64,000 nt of DNA from Eimeria necatrix. Its lineage: Eukaryota > Apicomplexa > Conoidasida > Eucoccidiorida > Eimeriidae. Under the pieces are notes generated by a model that had not been told where the DNA came from, did not search any database, and saw only the letters and a program-made list of their open reading frames with translations. The position numbers were made by a program, and so were the translations under genes. This document shows positions 32,301 to 46,118 of the stretch, one piece after another. The number at the start of each line of letters is the position of its first letter. Within the stretch, counting starts at the first letter, position 1. Location of the stretch: positions 7,501 through 71,500 of the forward strand of contig NW_013654102.1 in assembly GCF_000499385.1 (NCBI RefSeq), written 5' to 3'.

Positions 32301-35300
32301 CACAAAACCCGCCAGCTGTGCGTTGTTTCTGCGATTTTGCTGGCAACTGCACTAAATGAGACATTTCTAGAGCTATGAGAGCGGCTTGCAGCTGCTCAGA
32401 AGGGGCTTTTGCGTGAGGAGGGCAGCAGAGCTGCCCCTCTGCATTCAACTTTACAAGTAGCTCACACAATGCGAACGCCCAACGCGCGAAACGCTTCCAC
32501 TTGCTGCTCTGTGGCCTCATCTTGAAAGGCCCTCCGCGCCTGAGCCAGTTCGGGATTTCTTAATATGTCTCGGTCATCTCCATAGGGATAGCGCATCCCT
32601 GAAATGGTGCAGCACAAATGAAGCTTGATTAGCTTCTGTGTGTCTCTGTTAGCTCTACAAGGTCACTCCTACTTCGGCTATCCAGTTCGGGTCTGCTCAC
32701 ACGCTGTAAGAGCTCCCGAGCTGGGCGTTTTGCGCGTATCTTCCTGAAGCACTCGCTGGTCTGGAGTGAATAAATCCTCAGGCTCAGGGTCGAACACAAA
32801 CACGATGTCGATCAAGGGGGAAGGGAGCTGCGGGACCTTTATCCTAAACTCCTCTTCTTCTTGAGGCACGCACTCGTGCACATCTTTGAGCCCTGCAGAT
32901 TCAGACTTCTCCTCTGCGGGTGTTGGGGCTGCAGATGGCGCTGCGGGGGATGATGTAGCGCTGTTCGAGTCTGCGGGCGTGGGGTACTGCTCCTTTACAT
33001 TGGAAGTTGGGGGCCGCAGCTCCCCCAGCTGAAGCAGCGGAACGACGACTCGAGCCTCATTTGAAGCCTCACGGTCTTCGCTCTCGCCTGTCTCCGGAGT
33101 GTGAACGGGCAAATTTGAATGTAAAGACGCCTCCTGAGACTGGCTTTCGCCCTCTATCGCCTCGTTCGGGGGATCTGCTGTTTCCAAAGGCTTGGGGGTT
33201 TCCAGAGGCTCGCCATTCTCAACGGACTGGGTGTCCATGTCCCCAGGCACGTCCAGAGCTGCCCTGTAGGTGTCCGCAGGGGATCTAGGCGCCTCTGTAG
33301 AACGCGAGCTGTCGGGGCTTGAGTGTTCCAGGCGGTGCTTGCGGGAAAGCTCTGGGACCTCGTGAGGCCCCGCATGCAGGAGCTCCATTAGCTGGTGGAC
33401 CTGCACACATTCCAAACCGCCGCCGTCCAGTAAAAAGCCTCTTTGTTTGGCCTCTTGCGATCGAAGACGCCCAACAATTAGTCGGCACGCGCAGCAGGGT
33501 GCGACTGTCTTGCCTCTGAGTAAAGACACGCAGACGCAATCAGGGTTCTGGCACTTACCACTCGGCACAGGAAAAGTGGAATTTTCTGCTAATGCCAATT
33601 CAGCAGCCGCCTTCTTACTGCTGCATGTCCCCAATGATTTGCCTGTTGAGAGCCGAAGGACGATCGGCTGTCGATGAAAATTCCTGTAGCAGCTGCAGAG
33701 GGCTAACGTACAAAGCGCCACACCACTCGGCTATTTGCTTGGCCACCTGCAAAATGCTCCTGACACAGTTGGGAAAAGCGGGAATTTACTCTTGCTGATA
33801 CACCATTTCTTTATCAGGCCTCTAGTCTCGAGCCCTTAACTAATCGCCGCAGCCATCGAACACATTGTTTTCACCCCGAAGCCGCGCCGTAGCCATAGCC
33901 TAGCTGCCGAGGGGTCTGCAAGCTGCCTGCGAGCACTGTCTTCAAAAGTGCTGAGTACAAGGTCGAGTTGTTGGCCCTCACTTGAGTTCGGTTGCTGTTT
34001 AGGGGGCCCAAGAAGATGCATGCAGGAACATATCGAATCGGAGGCGGACTTGTGCCTATTAGGAACTTGGAAGGAAACTGGCAGAAGAGCTTGCGGCCCT
34101 CTTCCGTATCTGCAGGGAAATAAATTCGGTCGCGGAAGAGAACGGGAAACTCCTCGAAATTTTTTAGTCTCTGCGCATTTCAATTACAGATACAGAGCCG
34201 GAAAGCCCGAAACCTTTAGCATTCTGAATGGCCCTAATGGCCTGAGTTTTACAATGTAGACGCCCAACACCTTGTCAGGAGCCCCGAATTCTACAACATG
34301 AACCATCAGGTGTTCAGGGCAGACTAATTTGCAGCGGAAGCCTTGGAGTAACAGCAACGCGAGCCTCTGTCAGCAGCAAATTGCCAAGAGAGCAGCGCGG
34401 GTCAAGACTGCACGAGGCAGTAAGCCGGGGACAAAAGGCCGATTCTGCGTACCAGGGCGTCGACGTCCACTGGGGAGGAAAGATGGTACTTGGAGAGCCG
34501 CGCTGCCCGACAGCGCAGGAGGCGTTGGCAGAATGTCTGAAGACACGGCCACGCAAGCGCTTCTGCAGAGAAAGCGCTAAGAAGGCAGAAGGTAGTTTAG
34601 CTGTCAGTGAGAACAAGGCGTGGACTCATGTCGAGCGAAGCCACCCAAAGCCGATCTAGAATGGCTTGCCTTTGTCAAGGAAATGCATTGAGGGCTCAGG
34701 AGGAGGCTTCGCCTGTAGTTTAAAAATCGCTCCAGGAAGTGCCTGACGGCCGCCAGAAGTGTACCCTCGCACAACTCCGACCGAATGGTGAGGATGGGCA
34801 CTCCAGCCATCGCCAACGACTTCGCGCACTGCAGTAGGGCGCCATCTAGTGCAGATTTCTCTCTTAGAAATGCTTCTCGTGCGATCTCCGAGGCGGAAAG
34901 CTCTGGTTCATTCTCCTCGCCTTCATCCCCATTCGGCTGCGGCTCCCTATCGCTCTCGCCTTCTGTCGCGTGTTCTTCTTTGGCTCTTTTCCGCCTGGCC
35001 TTTCGTCTCTGCGTGCACAAGCTTATGCTGCAAAGCAGTCTATGAATCTTGTTTCCTGGTGCCCCCGCTCAACTTTTGGAGACACCTGCTGGAAGCGCTG
35101 CAAGGAGACTAGACGACGGCTGGCAGCAGTGGGCAGAGAGCTTAGCTGCTGTGGTGCACTTGTTGACCTGCTTCCGTTCGAGCTCCTGCTGGCGCCTGGC
35201 CTCCTCCGCTTCTCTTTCTATTTTCTCAAAGTCCACACAACGAGACAGTCCTGTTTCGTCCGTGCACCTGCGAGCTCAATAGCCAACACGCTTGGCAGGT

Positions 35301-38300
35301 GCGAGATCCTTCCGGATATAAACACTTTCAGAGCTCCAGAAAAATGCTAGTGAAGCTCCTGCTACAGCAGCAGCACAGCATGTGAGCAAAACGAAACTGT
35401 AGCCCTACAAAAATATCACAGCACAGTCCGGAAGGCGCCCCGCCCTGTCCATGACGTCGCCTATGTTGAAAGTTTGATCTTCTTCTCCATTGTCCTCTTC
35501 TTCCACTTCTTCGTCGAGAAATGGGTGCGTATAGACGCCGGCTGAGAGTGCCCAAGTGCCGCAGCAAAGCAGCTAGCTAAGCTTGATATGATTGCCAATG
35601 TTATAACACTAAAGCCTCTACACTGAACGCCACACTCAAAGTGATAGGCATGCAGCACCAGCTGGAATGAAGCAACTCACCCTGAATAAAGGCAGGTCCC
35701 ATTGAGGGGTTGAGAACCTTCTTAAGTGCATCTTTGCAAATCTTCTGCTGGATTTCTGGAGGCAGCTCGAGCCAGCTTTTCCTGAAGGCTTCAACTGGCG
35801 CCTTAGCCAAGTTGCTTTTGTTAAGAGTCAGCAGCTGCCAAACTGCGGTGCTTGTGTCCTCTTCAAAGTTTTCTAGCTCCTCTGTGGTCGCTTCGTCGAG
35901 GGTCTCTTCTAGCTCATCTCTTTTCTCCTGTCTCAAGTGCATCAGCAGTTGCTCTCTTAAAGCCAGAGAAAATGCCTCTGGCAAATCCAGAACTGGCACA
36001 GCGTATTCATCGCTGAGCTGCAGCACGCGTTTCTCAACTTCCGACCCAAGTGTGCCAAAGAAAGCGATGCTGCAGCGGGGTAGCATGCATATAAGGCAAG
36101 ACTACAGTCTTTAAGGTGTTATTTTAACGGTCTCTAAGGCTGAGCTGAGTATCTCACAGCTCTCCCATAGTCTGAGTGCCCTTAGCCTTTAGCGTGTATC
36201 CCACCGCGGAGGGGGCACTTTAAGAGTTCTGGTCTCGTTGACGTCGGTGAACTTGTCCAGAGAAGGCAGATAGCGCCGCGTGTTCGCTGCAAACTTGTAC
36301 TTCTTTTCTTCGTCGAAAAGCCTGTACACGCGCTGCCGAACCTGCAAGCTCAGCCGCGGCTTCCCTGGCAGTAGCCACTGCTCATCGCGTAGCGTTACAG
36401 GGCAGTAGCCGCCCACATCCCCTGAACCAGGCAGTCCCTTAAAGAGCTACAATTGAAAGCGCAGCTTCCTGGGGGACGAGCCAAGCCTTCCAGCAAGGAA
36501 TTTGTCAGCCCAGTGTAAGCAAAATAGCTTTGCTAGGGATGTTGTGGTTTAGGGCTAAGTAATTGAAAGGTCGCAAGTTGAGCGGGGAAAGGTAGTCTTG
36601 CCCACCAAACAGAACCAAAGGGAGCGGAGGTAGGAAAGGAAAATCTTTCGAAGCATTTTCCCATTCTTCTCCCTCGGGTGGACCGTCAAAAGACGTGATT
36701 TGCTCAATGCGATCATAAACCTGCAAACAACTACAGCTGACGGTGCCCTGTCAAGCCCTAATTGAGCCAAGGGGAAAGCGCCAGTTCTGCAGAAGGACTA
36801 TAAATGCATGTGCGGCTTAGACTAAATGTCACAAGTGATACAGGCAGACAAAGCTCACTTCCTCAAGATTTGGAGGTGCTACAACCCATTCTGGAGGGTC
36901 CGGTCTGACGCAGAAGGGGTCCATAAGCTGCCGAATCCGGTAGTGCTTCAGTACGTCCGTCAAAGAAGCCTCGATTTTCGCTGCAAGCCACAAGTGCAGG
37001 GTACCAAAAAGTGCTGCGGCAGGTAAGATGAGCTAATGCGCAGCTGCCACATTGTCTGCTGCTTTCGCACTAGCTTCCAAATTTAGCGCCGTGGAAGAAT
37101 GAATTCATTTTTCACATTCAGCAGGCGAAGTTCCCCGCCTGCACTTCGACATGCTTAGATAGGCAGGAGTGGCAGCGTACTGGGCTTAACGTCTAAGTCA
37201 AGGACAAGCGCCCCATCTATTTCTTTCTCTTGTTCCTTCTCGTTAGGTTCCATCTCTGGCTTCTCGATATCCTCTTCAAAGACAATTTCCGAGTCCGTGA
37301 AAGCAAACTCAGTAGCCCCTGCAGCCTCTGCCTCCTCTATGTCTTCTGGGTTGTTGGTTAAATGGACGATGTGTTCAAACTGAATTCCCAATTTTGCCAG
37401 CTTTCGTAAAAAATCTTGCGTTGGGGGCTGGTGCACAAGAACAATGCCTGTTTTCAGCTTAAGTAGTTCCGGAGGGGCTACCGGGGGAGGCGGCGGAACC
37501 TCTTTGCTGTCTTTCGGACTCCTTTTGTCACTAGCTACTGAGCCACTCCCCTCTTCCTCATTATATTCATCTCTGTCATCTTCTTCTGCTTCAGCTGTGG
37601 GCTGCGGTCCATATTTCTGCAACACTCCACAGGGGATTTCTCTGCAGCATGCGCACTCGTGCCCCGAAAAACTTGAGTTGGCACAGATACGGACCAGATA
37701 AGCAACAAATATCTGTGGCAGGCAATCCCGAAAAAAGTGCGCGAAAAAGAAGAGAACTCTGCTGCATGCATCTGCAGATATGCCATGAACCAAGACGCAC
37801 CGCTTTGTAGGCCTCCATTTCTGCTTGATGCTTCTCGAGGGCGTCGGCTCGTTGCAGATTCTCCTCCATGCCGACGGTTTGGAGGATAAGTCTGACGACG
37901 GTGTCATTGCCTGTCAAGAGCTCAAAAGTGTCTTCGTTCTAGTTAATTGGAAACATGATGCAGTGTTGCTGTATATGCGTTTCAACGTTTCTGCGCTTAC
38001 CTAATGCTTGTCCCTTCTTTAAAAGATCCTCTTCTTCATCAGTGGTCATGAACGGCACTTCTTTAGTGCCGTCGTTCTGTTCTGTCGTCGCATCTGCGGG
38101 CTCTGTTTGTACTTGTTCTCTGTTTGAGTCCATCAGATTGGCAGTATTGGCCCTCCCCGAGTTGGAGCCTGAGCTGCCGGTCGATGGGGACAGCTGGGTG
38201 ATGCCAGCCGACCCTTGAGCACTGCCTTCAGCCGCGGGCGAATTACCAGGCTCAGATCCTCCTTCAAGGCCTCCTGTGAAGGCAGCAGCCAGCCTCTCAG

Positions 38301-41300
38301 GGTCATCCTCTGCAAGCATGAGTCGTCTTTCCTCTTCTTCCCTCAGCTGCTGCTTTTTCAGCTCCTCCTGAAGCAGCTGTTCGGCTTTGCGTCTTTCCTC
38401 CTCCTCCAGTTGTCGCTGTTTTTCCTCTTCTTTTCTGCGATGCCCCTCAGCAATCTCCTTTCCCACATCCAAAGCGATCAATCCATAGGTGCGGCTGAGA
38501 AGTCGAGCCTGTTTTGCAGCTCCAGCGTAAGAAGGCCCAAAGAGGTAAATATTGGTGGTGCGCGGCAGTGACGGTGGAGCATCAACATATTTCTTGGGGT
38601 CTTTTATAAATTTGTTGAGCTTTTCTTCATCTGCCATCAGAAAAAGCTTTCCGGCGAACTCTACGGCGAATTGCTTCTGTCCCTCCAAAACCTTTCCTTC
38701 CTCCTTTAGGCTGACAGGGCAGTACGGTCCCCAAGCAGTCCATCTCCTTTGTAGCAATTGGTTCATGGCCTGCGACAATTCTTCAGAAGCAGACGTTGTT
38801 TGTTGTTCTATCTCTTCTGTCTCTTCTTCATCGGTCTCCGGAGCTGATGAAGTGCTTTCAGAGGCTGCTGCGTCGCCCGCAGCCGTTGAGCCACTCTGTA
38901 ACTCTAGAAGCTCCAACAGAGACTCTCCCCACAGGTCGTCCGCCATACGGTATTTACTTGGGGGCACTGTAAGCGTTGCAGAACCATCTGGCTGGGTATC
39001 AGTTCCCGAAGAGCCGTCGTCGCGATCTTCACTATTGGTGTCCGTCTGCTCCTCGGCTCCGCCTTCGTCTCCACCTTCAGCTTCGCCCTCTTGCCCTTCA
39101 GGCGACACCTCTGTGTCATCTCCTAACTCATCTGCTTGCTCTGTGGCTGTTTCTTCTCGAATCAGCAGCTCACTCAGGTCCTGCACCTCAGCCGCGCCGG
39201 GCACAACTGCGGCAACTTCACCGACAGGCCTTACTGACAAAAATTCCAGCGCCGCCGCAAGGCGAGGCCCAGCCATGACTACTTGGCTCTCCAGAGAGGT
39301 ACCTTCTTCTTGCTCCTGCTCTGAAGCATCCGGACCACAACCATAGGATAGCCATGTTTGCAGTTGTATATTCGCAGAAAGCCTGAAGCTTGTACCGAAT
39401 ATGATTCAGTTGCCTGGCATAATTTGTGCTCAGTACAAACAGCACATCCTTTACTATTATGTCGGTTTGCGCAGAGATTCGAGACATGCAGTGATTGACC
39501 TGGCGGCTGCAAACTGGCTCCGGCATCACTGCAGTGGTAGACAGAAGAAGCCATGTTACAGGGGAACTTACCTTCTGTAGGATAAAACACCACGCGGTTG
39601 GGTCCCAGTGTCTGCAACAGGTGCTGCAGAAGCAGTCGCTGAGATAATAAGCCCTGATTACGGTATTCGGCCAGACGGGCCAGGTCCTCTTCAAACGACG
39701 AAGAAGCGCTCAAGTTAGGCGGAAGCGCCTTCTTTAGCTCCTGGATAATGTGAAAAGGCACATGAAAGTCAAAAGGCACAAGGCAGGACAATCTACCTGC
39801 GGACGACTGTCAGTAGTGCGGTCTCGAACCAAAAATGGTGCGGCCGATGGAAATTGCGTGCCCATGAATTTTTTCAGCAGGTACTGGGAATTGTCCCACA
39901 TGCATTGACGGAAGAGGCATCTGTAGTGGTTCCCACGAGCGCTCATGTGGTGAGAAGAGTTACCTCGAGAAGGTCAGCATCCATGCTGAACAGTAATTCT
40001 TCAGCATTTTCACTGTCCCCAGTCCCTTCTGTTATGCAAAACACACGCCCTCACCGAAAGGAACAGCTTGTAGCTGCATTTCAGCTATTTTTCCTGCCAC
40101 ATCGTGAGCATGTCAGCATGTCACAAAATTGCTTCCTAAAGTCTTAGCAGTCACCTGTTAGGTCACCGGAGCCTCCGCTGTCGCCTGTGCGAACGCAGCA
40201 ACCCATCGCTTTGGCGGGATATGTAGTTTAATCACTAGAAAGATGCCAAGGGAAAATGGCAGCAGTCAATGCATGAGGGTGCTGCACGTTCGAGCCGCTA
40301 CACGTCTCTCACCCGTATCTGTGCGGAACTCATCGATTACCGCTCCGCTTGTTGTGTCCACCCTGAGCAGAACAGCAACCGAGAAGTTCAAAAAGACGCT
40401 TGATGCGGTTCATCAATGTCTGCGGGGATAAAGACCCTGCTCAAGGTTCACTCAAGCGCTGCCGCGGGACGAAGGGCCAAAATCTCAAGAGAAGCTTATG
40501 AATGGCTCTCTAAGTCCATCTTTTTGGCGGTTTTGGGTTATTCAGTGCTCACATCGCCAAACCATTATAATAGGCATTGCACGCAGAATGTTACTGACAT
40601 GAGCGTTCGGGCACCTTCTTTGGTGTCGATTTGGAGGAACACGGCACGGCCAGGAAAAGCATCCATTAAGGGGTTTGGCTGGGGTTGAGACGGGTCTGCA
40701 GCTGCCAGACGGTACAGTGCGTCCACCTCCGCGTCTGAATTTGACGAGTCTGAAGACGAAAGTTCAGAGCCCCCATCTTCAACCAGCCACGGCTCCGCTT
40801 CAACATCTGACAACTGAGATGATTTTTCTGTTGCCTCATCCTCAGCACCATCTGTGGCAGGGCCACGGTCATTCAGCGCGTCACTGCTGCTGCTGCTGCT
40901 GTTAACTGCAGGTTCATCTGTGGCGGCATTTTCACGTGGACCGGAAACTGGATCAGCCGAAGAAGGCGCTGCTACATCCTCATTTAGCTCTCCTTCACTG
41001 GAGCTACGTCCTGCAGATATTCTCCTTTCTGAAGCATGGGAATCCTTGTCAGAAGACGAAGTCAACTTGAGGCTGCCATCAGCCTCAGGGCCTGCGGAAT
41101 CGCCGGCTGGCTTGAGCTCTTCGCCTACTTCTGTGACAACAGCTGCTGCGTTATTGTCTGCCTCATCCTGAGACTGAAACTGCGATCTTTCGTGTGCCTC
41201 CGTGTCGGATTTCGGAGCAGATGCTGCCGGCACAGATGCAGCCTCTTCCAAGGGTTCAGGCTTTTCCGTTGTCTCAGCTTCTTCTGCCGTCAAGAATTCG

Positions 41301-44300
41301 ATTTCATGCAAGGTCTCAGCACTCTCAATTGCAGCTTGCCACCTTTCAGCCTTCCTGCCCCTTTTCCCTCTATCGTTTTTCTCCTCTCCCTGAGCATCAT
41401 CAGGCAATGAGCGCTGGAACGGTTCCACATTTTTTTCACGCTTTTCTGCGCTGCCGCCCCTCTTTACAGTGTCTTGAGCCTCGCTGCTCTCGTTTGCCCC
41501 GGGAATTTGAACAGTTTGTCCTGTAGAGCTACTCTCTTGCTTCCCAATTTCGAGTTCTGGAGATGTTTTACTGACAGGTCCTGCGAAAAAGAAGCACAGC
41601 TCAGCACATCGTGCACAGCAAAAGAAAATCCTCACTGCTAAGGGAATTCACCTAACTGCTTAGACCACAAGCAACCCCATTTCAAGTTTCGCAAGTCTCT
41701 TGCTGCTCAGATACTACTCGAATTGCCGTGACTGCATCCGTACCCCGGCCATTTTCGTCAGTGCCGACACGATCTCCTCGCTTGGCAACAGCCAAACCAG
41801 CGAGTGCAGCTATCTGTTCCGGCTCAGAAATTGAGGGGCCTCCGGACACAGCAATGACACCCCCTACTGTTTCATTGACGAGTTGCCTGATTTCATTATC
41901 TCGCTCGCTTTCGAGGCCCTCTGCTACTCCAGGTACGGCAGGGACTTCTGCATTCTCCCCTTCCCTTTTTTCGGTGTTTTTTTTCTCAAGAATTGCTCGA
42001 CGCCTTTCTTCCCTACGACGCCTTTTTCGCTGTTCGCATATGCGAGCGTGACGTAGAAGCAACTCTGGCCAGTTGAGCCTTCTTCGCCCACTCAAGTCCC
42101 AAAGGTGCCTCAGGAAAGCATTGATTTCCTGACACCCCGCGTGAAGCCACAAAGTACATTGTTTCCTCGCATTAGATTACACTGGAAAGCTAAGCACGCA
42201 TGCACACGGCTGCTGCAACGGCACGGCACGTCTTACGCATCAGAAGCACTCATCTGACAGAGATTATGTAAGAGGAATTATCTAAGGGGGCGAATTTTGT
42301 GTTTTGCAGTATTTCTGCTTGGGCACGACTTCCACCGCTTTTGCACATCCAGAAAGCAATCTCCGGCATGCTCACCTGCTTGTCGCCGTTGGGCAACTCC
42401 AGCACATACCCAGCTGTTCGCGAACGTTTGCTCGCCATAAACTCTAGTGCAAGCAGTAGCGCCTCCAGCACTGGAACACGAGACCCCCGACGCATCATGC
42501 GAGTCAACCTGGGACCAAAATTACAAAGACGCCTTAAGCGTCTCAATTTAAGTTTTTAAGTGTGTGGGCCTCAACAGCCCAGCCCGTAATTTTATCTTTC
42601 TGCGTGTACGCTGGGCTGCTGTATCTGACCCTGTTTTATCTCTCTTTTCCTTCGAACACATTTGCATTCAGTTCAGTCGAAGCCTACCGCCTCGCTAACG
42701 GTGTCAGTAAGGAGCGCCTTATTTTGCAGAGAGCCGACAGGAGGTACTCGGCTTGTAACCACTCCAGCCCCAAATTTGTGGCAAGTTTGTACGCCACTCG
42801 GCTCTTCTCTACCACCGCAAGATCAAAGATACACCAACTCAATGATGGGTGTGCAGGAACAAGTTTTCTTAATATGGGGAATGTATGGGGCATCTAAGCG
42901 TTTTAAGTGTTTTTCAAGTGTGGAATTTTAAATCCGGACCCACCAGGACCATTGGGGCCAACAATAAGGATTGCCTGGCGAGGTTCTTGAGCGAAGGCTA
43001 CCTCGTCTTCGTCGGTCACCATTATCGTATGCTCCTGCGGCGCCTTCTCGGACTGGAGGTAAGCCTTAGGCCAGGGGTCTTCATCCACAGGTTCTTCGCT
43101 GATAAGTGCTGCAGGCCCATAGGAGAGGTACCTAGGATTTTTCAGCAAGGCTGAGCTGCCTGGTTCCGAATTACAGGAGTGCAACAAACAGTTTAATGGG
43201 TCGCTCGAAAGCGAAACAAATTCTCACGGTCCACCTCCTGGTCGAACTCCATTGGTAAAGATGTTTCTTCAAAGTTGAACTCCTTATCGCTTTCATAGTC
43301 GATTTCTAAACACATCCAGTCAACAATTGTAAAATTGCGCGAATGGCCTGGCACCTAAAGATTCAGTCACTGGCCCTAAAGATTCAGTCACTGGATCGAT
43401 GCGCTCACCCGACTTCGGATTCAGGGGGCACTATTTTTTCTTAAGACGGCTTAGAGGCGAATCACAGGGCTAACATGTTATCCATTATCATGTACAGCTC
43501 TCACGTACTTACGCACCGAAGTTGTCTCCATTGGAATTTCGAGCTACAGGTAAATTTTTGAAGTCAGAACGACTTCTTACAGCAACGGAACCCACTCCCT
43601 TAATGATGATAGACCTTCGGAACAACTTTGCCCTTGTTTGTCGTAGCGACTCTTCACAGAGACTGTGAAAGACACGTGACTTGAAAGTCGGCGGGCGGTG
43701 CATAGGCACAGACTGAGGCATCGCTGTGTCTTCATTTTGTGAATAGGGTTCTTCATCATTAATCTCCTCAACAGATTCTTCCACTGATGCTTCTTGCTCT
43801 TCATCTGTGACTGCCACCGCTTGTCCCTCGGATCCTTCGGGGGCGCCTGCATCTTGCGCCTCTTTGGTTGCACCTTCCTCTGGCTCTGGCTCTCTCACTA
43901 CCTCCACTTGAGGCTCGGCTTTCAGCTCAGCGCGAGGCTCTGGCTCAGGTTCTGGAGGGGGCAATGGTTGAGGTGGCATCTCTTCTTCGCTAGACAACAA
44001 GGCCTTCTTGAGCTCCTCCAAATCCATCTCATCGCCCTCGACTGCTTTCAGATCTTGAAGCAGTGCGACTTCAGAGTCCTCAAGCTGGTAAATATTCTGC
44101 TCTTCTTCCTCTGTGTCCGCAGGCTTGGCCCCGGTCTGATCCTTCAGCCTCTCCTGTTCAGCTATTTGCTTATTTAAAAGCAAGGGAGGTGCTCCCTTGA
44201 GGCGAATTAGTTTCGGCATGCCCTCCATCTGGACCGGCAGCCCTATGGACTTAAACGGCCTCAGTTCCTCTTCCGAAACTCCAGATATTCTAACGGGAAG

Positions 44301-46118
44301 GTCGCTTTTACTCTGGTAATCTGCAAAGTGCCGACGAGCGACTGTGTGAGGCGCCTGCGGCTCCATGGCGGTGTTGTCTGTCGCCTCCTGCTCGCCAGGC
44401 TCCTGCGACGTATCGCCAGCGTCGACGGAGGGCTCGTCTTGCTGAGATATTTGTTGCTGCCTTTGTAAAACTGCAGCCATGGACTTTGAAAAGACGCTCT
44501 CAAGAAAGGCCCTCGATGCTGCACCCAATGGCGCTATGTTTGAGAAATCCGCCCATTCTGTAGATACTGGCTCCTTTTGCGAGATTTCCATACAGTCATG
44601 AACAACTTCCTCGCGCAGCTCAAGTGTATCAAGATAGTTCTTTTCGCCGCTCATGTGAGCAGACACCATTGCCTCAACGGCCTTGTGTTCCGCTTTGCTC
44701 CATTCAGCGACACACCTGCCGTCACTTTCCGAACTAACAATTAGATCCACCCGTTGGGCGTCCGCTTGGTCTTGTACTTCACCATCCGGTGCCTGCACGC
44801 AAATTCCTAGAGGCATATTTCATAATTTTAATGCGCTGGGCATTTGCTCGTGCAACCACGGCTAAACTACAACTGATGGTAATCTGTTGATGTTGCAAAG
44901 AAGGTCCCGTCTAACGGTGGAAGAAACATGCCACCCGACCTTCAAATCTTTATTAAGAACCTTGACGATAATCTTCGGCTTAATTTTTGTAAGCCGGGCA
45001 TCGGTTTTCATGCGGCCTTTCTTGATAGTTATCCGCCGGAAAAGCTTCCTGAGGAAGTCTGCGTAAGCAGAGCCGTCTATACGGGGGGTCCACACATCTG
45101 CCAGCTGGAAGAAGGATTCAAAGAATTCAGAATGATCAATCCAGTCTTTTCCCTTGGAGTCCTGCCGCCATTCTTCCTCTATCAATTCTACCACTTGGCG
45201 GCCTCGCAGCTCAGGTACAAGGACGAGGCAGATGCGAATTAGGACCTTGAAGCGGACAACGTAAGAGGGAACTTGTTTTGGTAAACTAATGAATTGGCTG
45301 CAGCCTCTAATAGAGAACAAAACCTAATTGGCGTGAAGTCTATGTATCTTTTCTAGGCAATTTCGGCATCGTAGACTTCAAATCTGACAATGTAGAGCAA
45401 ACCAATGGCAAGACTCCACGGTCAATGCATAGACGATTTGCTGGCTAGCGCAACTCAGCACTCAACGACCCTACTTTAGAATTTCGTACCCGAGCGTACT
45501 CTTCTTTGGTAACGTGATCTTGGCTATCCTTGGCGAAGTAGCTCCATGTTTCCTCGAGAGCAGCCACCACTTCTGGATGGACTTTCAAAGCTTGGCGCTC
45601 TGCCTGCTTCTCCGGGGTTTCGAAGGAATCATCTCCTAGGCAGTAACAGTCAAATTCAAAGCTTTAAAAGGTGAAATTTTGCAAGAAAACGACAGCGTAC
45701 GCCATAATACCTAATCATGGATTAATTGGGAGCTGGACGCGTTGGCAGAGCAAAAGCAACTGGTTCCCGTCACGTTCTCACCCTGCAAGTAATACGGTGT
45801 CTCGCATTTCATCCTTTCCCATTCAAAGAGATCATCTAAATGATAAGTTGGTAGTTTGACTCCCTCCTTCTCCATGTCCACAGTTCTTTCTGTCGTGGGC
45901 AATCCCACGAGAGGTGGGACGACAGATGGCGTGTTTCCCTTCGATGCAGGAGGCCCATTGGAAACTCTTGAGTCACTTTCGAGTCTATCGCCATATTCTT
46001 GAGCCGCGGATGGATAAGAATCATTTTGGGGGTCATCATCTGTAGGAGATTTCTGCGGGTTTTCTTCGGAATCCGCCCGTTCATCCACTTCCACCGAATC
46101 ACGCGGATTATCATTCAT
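29386..46118 (-). CDS. AK9-like multi-domain adenylate kinase, probably axonemal
   Basis: A chain of many minus-strand exons, read here as one gene of well over 2,000 residues. Exon 1 (46118-45782), exon 2 (45635-45490) and the start of exon 3 at 45245 join in phase. Adenylate kinase pieces recur: ILIVGPNGPG then KSRVAYKLATNLGL (42985-42750), NIYLFGPSYAGAAKQARLL (about 38550), IAFFGTLGSEVEKRVLQL (about 36070), and RLSTGKSLG with GFLLDGG (about 33640 and 33430). A second module containing YCPV followed by a Phe/Tyr-Glu-Glu stretch occurs near 38730, 36400, 31940 and 31240. This alternation fits AK9 and related central-pair proteins. The last exon ends EWNYLSEEKYFRVTRRLDKL before a stop at 29386. 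The N-terminal part (KDWIDHSEFFESFFQLADVW) looks EF-hand-like. Splitting into two genes cannot be excluded. Confidence 0.72.
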
